From positions 3,658,001 to 3,722,000 of the forward strand of contig JAHBBC010000001.1 of the NCBI GenBank assembly GCA_019915015.1: 64,000 nt of DNA, written 5' to 3'. The position numbers and the translations under genes were made by a program. The notes under the pieces were generated by a model. That model made no database searches. It worked only from the letters and a program-made list of their open reading frames with translations, and had not been told where the DNA came from. The DNA comes from Auriscalpium vulgare (Eukaryota > Basidiomycota > Agaricomycetes > Russulales > Auriscalpiaceae). Within the stretch, counting starts at the first letter, position 1. Every line of letters starts with the position of its first letter. Below, piece after piece: positions 56,701 to 64,000 of this stretch.

Positions 56701-57354
56701 CATTCTTCCAAGAATCACGGACGACGGGAGGCCCTAGCTCCGCTGAAAAATCAGCGTCTGGTCGGAGCTGTGTGGACAAGCGTCGACGAAGGGGTATGAG
56801 TACGTGAGTTGAGGGGGAGACGATAGAAAGCGCCGCGGTATCACACGCCACTGTGAGGCGTTGGGGGCGGCGATGGGAGGATATAGGGGGATTCACTCAC
56901 TCTCTTGAGTAGAAGCTCCATTTTCTCCAGCCTGTCTTCGAGGCCAGAGACATACCTGTACGAGAGGTCAGCGGGCTAAGTATTGCTCGCGAGGACGGTG
57001 TGCACTGACGCCTTTGGCGGCCCGCGCGGTTTGGATCCCTCGCTGAAGAATAAGAGCGGACAAACGGCTGACGGTCAGCGAGTGGGCGACGTTGAAAGAG
57101 GACGCGAGTACGAACACGTAGCTGCACTGCTTCCTGGACTGGACGCAGTTGGTGCAGATGCCGTCCGGCATCTTGGAACCATCACAGCGGGTCTTGCGGC
57201 GGCGACAAGCATCGCAGGCACGATCGAACTTCTGGCTGTTCTTAAGGGCGGCTCGGGAGGCATTTTGCGACTGCCATTGGGGGTTGGACTGGGTGGCTTT
57301 GGACGGGCGGGCCGTGCGATGTGAGGGAGGACCGGACGGGGGATGGCGCTGCAT
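53734..57354 (-). CDS. Zn(II)2Cys6 transcription factor with fungal_trans domain
   Basis: Starts MQRHPPSGPPSHRTARPSKA at 57354. The Zn2Cys6 cluster is CDACRRRKTRCDGSKMPDG followed by ICTNC and SRKQC, then the linker EGSKPRGPPKAYVSGLEDRL and the coiled coil EKMELLLKR. A Ser-rich, acidic spacer with SSDEEEP precedes the middle homology region: SLMDLYFRHCNSMFPVLHRP, TFEQQYKDRLYEQDVWFGCV, GMKYYFATMG, RVWWYLVAWDRIRSVMLGRP, LPLDVDDEYWENEDPKLAFK and LNRAFLPASILTRL. The tail is Pro/Tyr-rich (HSYVMPPGRRLSLP, VPQIKREDGD). About nine exons; the junctions checked are in phase. It binds DNA in the nucleus through the cysteine cluster; target genes are unknown. It is divergent from the SDHAF4 gene. Confidence 0.9.
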
Positions 57355-57916
57355 GCGCGGGGGACAGAGGGAGGGAGACCCGAGGCGTCGCGGGCGAGAG
57401 GTGGGCCTGAGGAGGTGGTGGACGGGGAGAGAGCTGCGGTTGGCTGGTGGCTGCTGCTGCGTGTGTCGGCAATGGGACTTTGGGAAGCGTGCCTTACCCC
57501 GCGAACGCGTGTCGGCTCCGACCGCGCGTTATATATCGCTGCATCTCGCACTGCGCCGACCGCTCGACTCGATCCCACGCGTTTTCTGCAGACACCGCGC
57601 CGCACTCTGCCTAGCGCAGCGCGTACGTTCCCATCCCCGCGCGTCGTCGAGCTGCTCTGCACAGCACTGGACACCGCACAGTCGCGTCACGCTCGACGCT
57701 GCACCAGGCCGACGGCGCCACCGTGTCCACACGGCCCGGCGGGCACGCGCCGGGCCTCCTTTCCTCGCAACGTCCACGACGACGACGACGACTGCGCGAC
57801 CGCCACTGCCAGCAGCACGCCAGACACCATAGCGACACGTCCGGACAATAGGTCTGTTTTCATTTCAAACCGCTCGTTCGTCGGCGTTCTTACGTCTTCT
57901 ACAGCACACAATAAAT
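57355..57916. other. Divergent promoter region
   Basis: Between the starts of the transcription factor and SDHAF4 genes. It contains CG-rich sequence, a (GAC)n run near 57777-57792 and a TATATAT word near 57532. ORFs here are open on several frames and are not supported as genes. Confidence 0.5.
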
Positions 57917-58240
57917 ATGCTCGCTTTCCGAACACTATCAAGGTTTCGCTCGATCAAGATGGCCATTGTCCCTTCTCGCTCCATGTCCTCGCAGCCCCCC
58001 ATCTCCCGGCCAGCCCCACCCCCTCTTCCCGCGACACAGCAGCGTGAGTTCGAGGAGCTCGTACGCTCCGCCGGGGCCTCGCCCGAGGCCCATCCAGATA
58101 CTCCAACGCCCCTGAAAGCAGACTTCGAGGGCGACGTTAATCCTGTGACCGGCGAGCGTGGCGGTCCGAAGCGCGAGCCTGTGGGACGCTGGACCGACGA
58201 GGGGGACTGGAGCTTCAAGGGCAGAGTTTCTGATTTCTGA
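57917..58240 (+). CDS. sdhaf4: Succinate dehydrogenase assembly factor 4, mitochondrial
   Basis: A 107-residue single exon. The N-terminus MLAFRTLSRFRSIKMAIVPS is basic and lacks acids, a mitochondrial presequence. The conserved C-terminus reads FEGDVNPVTGERGGPKREPV and WTDEGDWSFKGRVSDF, the DUF1674 signature of SDHAF4/Sdh8. The yeast and animal protein binds flavinylated SdhA, limits its autoxidation and promotes complex II assembly in the matrix. Length is typical of the family. An internal Met at codon 15 could be used, but the first keeps the full presequence. Confidence 0.93.
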   Translation: MLAFRTLSRFRSIKMAIVPSRSMSSQPPISRPAPPPLPATQQREFEELVRSAGASPEAHPDTPTPLKADFEGDVNPVTGERGGPKREPVGRWTDEGDWSFKGRVSDF

Positions 58241-59685
58241 AGCGCACTGCGACCCACAGTGCGTCTTCTATCTCCTTGTGTTACAAATGATCTCCATTCT
58301 CAGACAGAACGTAGCTATCCAAGTCCGGCCGTACGCATCACGCGTGTCGTAACTTTTCGCTCGCATTACAAACACGGCATTCTTCCTCGGTGCCCTTGCC
58401 AGTCCCTTGCCTCTCTCGCACCCGCCGCTACGGCACGGCGCGCTTAGCACTCGATCAGAAATAGACCCCTCTCAAACTAAATCAATGGAGTCAAGCTGCC
58501 TCCCAGCTCATGACGCGCGATTAATGTTCTACGCTGGTCAGTTCCACGTCAGACCTTCCATCATGCGCTTTTCTCGGCCCCCCGATGTCCGCACGGCGTT
58601 TACCATCTCATGACGCAACTTACTGGAAAGCAAATTCACATTTCTCAGACCATTCTATCGAGCCCTGTGAGGCGACTTGTGAACGCTGCTCTCCCATCAG
58701 GGAGCTCAAACGGTCCGCCCGGTTCGTATCGGCCTTCGGCTGCAGGATCGGTCTGGCCTCAAGTTCCTCTTCATTCCCGTGAGTCATGTAGTAATATTGC
58801 CGCTGTACCCCGCCTGCTCCCTCCTGTTCCCCAGACTACCGATATGCAGAACTGTATCATTCCGCAGCGCGTTGACAAGCCGTTGACGTCGCCCGCAACG
58901 GATTTAATGGCAGGGTCACAACCTTGGGTCTTCGAAGCCTGATCACGGTCAGACGCTCTTGAGCCGTGCTGCCCGGGCTCCACCCTCGTAATGCGACCGC
59001 TCTGCTCTCAGACTTCCTTTGGCGCAGAGGCAGCGCAGACCCCAAATAGATCTCAAGTCTATTCCAAGCCAGCTGGATTCTCTGATTCAAATAAACGCGA
59101 GTAGGTCCGACCCGAATATATTTCGTGAGTGAATCGACTCAGATCGCACCATATCATATGCCAGCTGCCCTGCACGAACGCAAATCTTATCCGTGCGAGA
59201 AATTGCGCAGGAAGCGATGCCAGGGCGTCTTCCTCCTCGGGTATGCCCAGGAAGGGCGTTCGAAACGGATCTGCCGGCTGGGAGAATTAATTCCGAGAAA
59301 TTCAGCTGACGTTCGACGGGCTGCCGTTTCCGTCAGAACTGCATACCAGTGATACCACACCCTCCACCAGTGCGGCGCCCGCACAGCGTGCCCACCTCGC
59401 GACACGAAAAAGGGAATATGTAGTACTTTACTTATCTTGAGATTGTCACTATGCACTATGAAGTACTGCCCAACGCGACAAGAAGCTCGAGTGTTGCTGG
59501 CGGAACGACTTTATTCCGCCCAAGACAATAACTAAGTACATACGTGTTGCGACGACCCACACGCACGCCCGACAGTCCAACCACTTGCTGCATCAGAGTC
59601 TTCAAGCACCCCGGCACTTACTCAACGTAAACCTAAGCTGTCCTGTTTGTTGGCCGCTTGCTGAACGCACACGGGCACCGACACA
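58241..59685. other. Long intergenic region, no supported gene
   Basis: ORFs of 60-110 codons at 58610-58942, 59125-59352 and elsewhere show no family resemblance or splice context. It holds the 3' UTRs of SDHAF4 and the F-box gene. No tRNA, repeat or element end was seen. Confidence 0.5.
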
Positions 59686-62293
59686 TCACGCCGTAGAGGG
59701 CCCAGCGGCATCGCTGTCCACAAAATCCTCCATCTCAATCATACCGCCCGCGCTAAACTCAATGTCAGAGAGATTGCGCCAGTAGTCAATCCCCACCACG
59801 GGCTCCTCGACGTCGTGCCTGGGAGCAGATGCAGAGGATCAGCAGCTGAGCTTGCTTCACCAGCCGTCGCAACGCAGACGTACTTATCCTGGACGTGCTT
59901 GAGCACATAAGCCTTGGCCAGCCACCCTTCCTCGAGATGGATGTAGCAGTGCCCGCAGCCCCAGACGGCTCGCTCGTAAACCTCGGCCGCCTCGCGAGTC
60001 TTGACTATGGCTGTCTGTTCCGGATCCAATAGCTTCCACTGTGACGGGGACCGTCCATTATGAGCGTCATGGACGTGCGACAACTGCGGCATTGGGACCA
60101 CTATGGTCAGTGACGAGGTCTTGAGTCAGGTCGCGAGGAGACTCACACAGGAGCGCCACCCCAAGCCATACCGCCCTGTGACGAACGAAAAGCCACACCA
60201 CCGCGACGTGGGTTTGCACCCCATGCACACGAAATGTGCGTCGCGACGGTCCAACTCATCTGCGGTAGCAGTTCGCAAGTTCAGGCCCAGCAGGCTAAGC
60301 AGCTCCAGCACGGTCGCATGCGAGACTGCATCGTAGTCGGCCTGGTCGGCCTCAAATCCGAGACACTTGTGCGTGAGCATTCGAAAGCCGTCAAGCTTTT
60401 CGTCGCAGTTGCGGCAAAGGAACCGCTTAGCAGCGAGGCCCAATCCGAACGCCGGCCCGACGGGGAAGGTATTGCAGAAGAGTATGTCATGCGTGACGAC
60501 AGGGATCGCATCCTTGGAGCTCTGAACGTCCGGTAGAAGTGCCAGCAAGGTATTCGCTCTGGCGCACACAGAGGCAAGCATTTCGGGCGCTACGGTCGCG
60601 ATGAGTTCGTCCAGTCGTTCTTTGAATTCTGGAGTCACAGGTTCGTCCTCTTTGATCGCTTCGAGCACAAGCGGCTGAGACAAGCATTCCAACGCGTGCG
60701 GAGCAAAAGACGTCGTCCGGATGGGAAGTGTCTGCAAGTACTTGCGGTACGCAACTTGAACATACGCCTTCCGGGCCGCGGTGCGGGATTCGAATTCTCG
60801 TAGTAGCCTCATTTCCTTGGCATTGGCTACGAGGGGCTCTAAAATGGGAAAGATGCGTGTCCACACTGCGGTATACGACGGTCAGCTCGGATCGTCGATA
60901 AACGGCTGGTGTACACTACCTCTGTCTGACAGTGGTTTCGCTGCTGTCACGTCTCGGTGACGGCGAATGCTGGCTACGTCCTGGTGAGAATAGCCAAGTG
61001 CCGCAAATCGCTCAGCGATGCTGAGACAAGACGTTAGCGACTCGTCAAGAGTCAAGCATGCCATGCGTACTCAGAATGACGTTGTGCCTTCAAGGCATAC
61101 AGCTCGTCCGATCGGGCGGCCGCTTTTCGCCTTTCCCACTCGGCGCAAATTCCCGCGTGCTGTCGAGATATGTCAGGGTGTGCATATAGGCACATGAACA
61201 GCGCGCATGCCTTGGTTTTTACCGCGAGAGCCGCCTGCTTTGTCGCAAATCTTTCCTTCCACTCCGCCATGTACGCTTCTGACTGATCCTCGTGTTTCTT
61301 GAGCAGATGATCAATTTCGTCCTGCAATTCTTGCAGGTCGTCGATCCAGTACTCAGGCATCCAGTCGCAGGACCGGCCCTTCGTGCCGCACTCTGGCACC
61401 CGGTGTCAGTGAGTAGAAAGCCCAGTAAGGCAATGTTATCCGACCTCTGCCTGTCACAGAAGGCAGGACCCTCGTCTCATCATAAGTTAACAAAGGGAAC
61501 CTTGATGCGACTGTATGCTGCTCTATAAGCCTGTCCAACGATTAGCTAAAGTGGCAACCTTCAGCTGGAGTTGAAGAGCCTACTTTAATGACATGCACGG
61601 TCGACACACGCGACGGCGAAGCACAAACAGGATTCTGGTAACGGGCTTATAGTCACAGGTCTACACGCGAGACGTTCAGAACCAAAATAGCTCAGAACGT
61701 TGGGATACGCACATGGCAGTGGGCGCCACCGAAGAGAAGGTTTGCCCATGCGGGTTCGGACATGTCTTCGGGACACGACGGCACGTCTGGCACCAGTTTA
61801 TAGGACTCCCTCCAGAGTAACATGGACTCTCTAGACAGTAGCAATTGTCGAAAGGCCTTGGTTACGCGGGTGAGGTGGATGAGATCCGCAGGCGGGAGGT
61901 AGCCAAAGATCTGTAGAAAGTCAGTGGGACGTGGCGTGGGTGAGCCGAAGTTTATTGCACCTCGAAGAGAATGTCGAGAGGCATTGAAGGCAACGCGCTG
62001 AGAAGGCCGCGCTTTCCTCTCGTCGGTCCTTTCGCCACCTGCTTGCCCTTGTTATTCTTGGCCCGTTTGGCCGGTCGCGCCTCGGGGGCTTCGGATGAGG
62101 CTCTCGAAAAGGCTGAAAAACACAGAAGTAACGCAGGCCTGATCAGCGGCCGCAAATGTCAGCGTTGGTGGAGCTTACCGTCAGAAAAGCCTCCATCGTC
62201 GTCGGTATTCTCGTCGGTATTCTGGTCATCGTCTGGCTGCAAGGGACGCTTCGAGGGGAGCTTGCCGGTGGTACTGCGAGTCGCGACGGGCAT
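59686..62293 (-). CDS. F-box protein with cysteine-rich domain
   Basis: Starts MPVATRSTTGKLPSKRPLQP at 62293. After an acidic stretch and a basic nuclear-signal-like patch (ARPAKRAKNNKGKQ) comes the F-box: LLSALPSMPLDILFE, an intron, IFGYLPPADLIHLTRVTKAF and RQLLLSRESMLLWRESYKLV. Next is PSCPEDMSEPAWANLLFGGA, then a Cys/His region (HCH, then LRRRVCRPC). The rest is helical (DLQELQDEIDHLLKKHEDQS, LLREFESRTAARKAYVQVAY) with a second Cys/His cluster (FLCRNCDEKLDGFRMLTHKC). The tail is VGIDYWRNLSDIEFSAGGMI, stop at 59686. This layout is a large F-box family of Agaricomycetes, predicted to bring substrates to SCF ubiquitin ligases. The substrate is unknown. About seven exons. Confidence 0.85.
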
Positions 62294-62686
62294 GATTGAA
62301 GGTTGACGAGAGGGCCAGATGATGTATAGGTCAAGATGATTGCATGCTTGAAAGACTCAAAGAGGGCCCGGCCGGGCACTGCAGGTCGCGTCCCGCCGTG
62401 AAGTTCTCACGAGTGCATGTGACCGACTCCCCGCACGGACGTCCGAGTCGTACATAGGAAGGAACCGGGCTGCCCGGTGAGGAAATGACACGACGTACTT
62501 ACATGAAGCATCCATACGTTTGCCTGCAGATGCAAAACACAGTCACTACTATGTCGATGTCAATAAGTGGCATCGCTCTACTGGACAGCTAGGGTTAGGT
62601 CGCCGGATCAGGCGGGCTCTGCTGCCGGACAAGGCCAGCTGCCACTGCAGCCTGCCCGGGCTGGCAGCGTCGCTTGAGCGTCGCCC
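62294..62686. other. Divergent promoter region of F-box and chloride channel genes
   Basis: No ORF of note. It holds the shared upstream region of two divergent starts. No clear TATA element was recognised. Confidence 0.45.
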
Positions 62687-64000
62687 ATGGCCAGCGCAGC
62701 CCCGTCCCAACGGACGCAGTCCACCGTCTCCGTCGCGTCCACCGCCACCGAGGTGCCCTCAGGGCCTCTCAGCGGGCCGTCCAACACCACCTGGCGCCGC
62801 CAGCGACTCCTTCACATCGGCTCGCGCTCAACACTTCCCGGCGTTCCCGCCGACCACCGCGATTCGTCCACAGAGACATCTCCTCTCGTGCCTACGCGCC
62901 CGGAACTGTTTGCAAACCACTCGTCCTACGGAACGCTGCCGACCCCTCGAGTTTCCCAGCGACCGTCCTTTCGCGCCCGCCATGGGCTTCCTGCACTGCC
63001 CACGCTGAGCCTGTCCAAGCGCTCCTCCTCCATTCCCGCCTCGCCCCCTCCACAGCCCTGGTCCGCGCCCTACGATCGTGCCTCGTTCTTCCGCATCTCA
63101 ACCCAGCGGCCCATCTCTGCATATGACGCACTCGCCTCGACACACGGCGATCTCCTCGACGCGGACGCCAAGACCAACGGTGTTCGCGTTTGGTACTCGT
63201 CCTTCTCATCCATCGATTGGCTTCATGACGCCATCAAGGACTCCGCGCGTGTCTTCCACATTCGCCGACGCAGGTCTTTCCGAGGCCGCGTGCGCACCGC
63301 GTTGGATAAATCTATGGGATGGGTCATCGTCACCATCGTCGGCTTCCTGACCGCTGTCACAGCCTTCCTCATCGTCCGAAGCGAGCAGTGGCTCTTCGAT
63401 ATCAAGGACGGATATTGTGAGACGAGCTGGCTGAAGGCAAAGCGTTTCTGCTGTCCCATGTCTCCGGAGGCCATCCTCACCGGGGCTACTGTCTTCGAGG
63501 AGGACGCGTGCGATACCTGGAGGACCTGGAGTCATCTTCTCACCAAGCCAGGAGCGCGAGAATCGGCGCAGCTTTCCGCTGGCTACGTGTCCTACGCGTT
63601 CTTTGCTGTAAGTCTCAGCCGCTGGGGATGTCCTCACGTCTAATTGCCCTTTTCGCAGCTCCTCCTAGCAGGGCTATCGGCACTTCTCACAATACACCTT
63701 ACTGCTTCAACGTCTTTCGTCACACGCAAGGACTCCGGTGTGCTCGCACCAGATTTCGACAATGCCGATGAAGCAGCTAAGCTATCTCCGCCCACGGAAC
63801 ATGTCTCAAAGCGCAAGGTGCTCTACTACGCTGCAGGCAGTGGGATTCCAGAAATTAAGACCATCCTTTCGGGCAAGTCCTTAGAACGCCCAAGTCTGCT
63901 CTAGCTCACGTTTGGGGAATATAGGCTTTGTGATCCATGGATACCTCGGTGGGCGAACGCTGTTCACCAAATCTGTCGGACTCGCGTTGTCCGTTGCCTC
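62687..64000 (+). CDS. CLC-type chloride channel/transporter, 5' part
   Basis: Starts MASAAPSQRTQSTVSVASTA. A long Ser/Pro-rich cytosolic N-terminus (about 200 residues) leads to WLHDAIKDSARVFHIRRR and the first helices (MGWVIVTIVGFLTAVTAFLI). An intron (63610-63658) is followed by LLLAGLSALLTIHLTASTSF and the ion-pathway motif GSGIPEIKTILSG. A GC-AG intron (63873-63924) then joins to FVIHGYLGGRTLFTKSVGLA. This is the CLC family (yeast Gef1-like), which moves chloride across Golgi, endosomal or plasma membranes, often as a Cl-/H+ exchanger. The gene runs off the window before the selectivity-filter helices, so channel and exchanger cannot be told apart. Confidence 0.92.

Noticed and set aside
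58610..58942. 110-codon plus-strand ORF
   Set aside because: No conserved motif, no neighbouring exon, ordinary length for chance in GC-rich DNA.

Overview
The window reads as nuclear DNA of a basidiomycete fungus, most likely an Agaricomycete. Genes are dense and GC-rich and are split by many 45-70 nt introns. The repertoire fits: a Zn2Cys6 regulator, a CHFC-type F-box protein, a CE9-like amidohydrolase, a fungal NLR, and Plavaka, hAT and Gypsy elements. No prokaryotic features were seen. Calls come from reading translations and splice sites by eye; no database search was run.

Left host block (1-14260): the 3' end of APC8/Cdc23, a GLTSCR1-domain chromatin protein, an RluA-type pseudouridine synthase, a Thr/Pro/Ser-rich unknown, a membrane-anchored CE9-like amidohydrolase with several apparent one-base frameshifts, a small helical unknown, and a clearly AT-rich NLR (helical N-terminus, NB-ARC, TPR).

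Mobile block (15474-53119): a Ty3/Gypsy element (15474-42581, two 798-bp LTRs) has been opened twice. A 15.4-kb Plavaka-type DNA transposon (16634-32011) sits in gag, and a 1.87-kb element (35662-37530) sits in reverse transcriptase. The Plavaka transposase is itself split by a 5.3-kb hAT element (24079-29407) that also carries a Ulp1-like cysteine protease. For all three insertions, removing the element plus one target duplication rejoins the reading frame, so the borders are well supported. Between its divergent DUF6532 and transposase genes the Plavaka element holds decayed host gene pieces: retromer VPS35 and a 'macrofage activating glycoprotein'-like secreted protein. The Gypsy element carries a 427-aa, intron-containing antisense gene between integrase and the 3' LTR, bounded by a duplicated polypurine tract.

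Right of the Gypsy element, a host gene of unknown function (complement 42587-46190) and an MFS monocarboxylate-transporter relic (complement 48291-53367) are each split by a member of one uncharacterised TIR family (43934-45782 and 49234-53119). These have 7-bp target duplications, palindromic subterminal motifs and tRNA-like modules. The second member also contains one solo LTR and one decayed LTR of the Gypsy family.

Right host block (53734-64000): a Zn2Cys6 transcription factor, the succinate dehydrogenase assembly factor SDHAF4, an F-box protein, and the 5' part of a CLC chloride channel cut by the window end.
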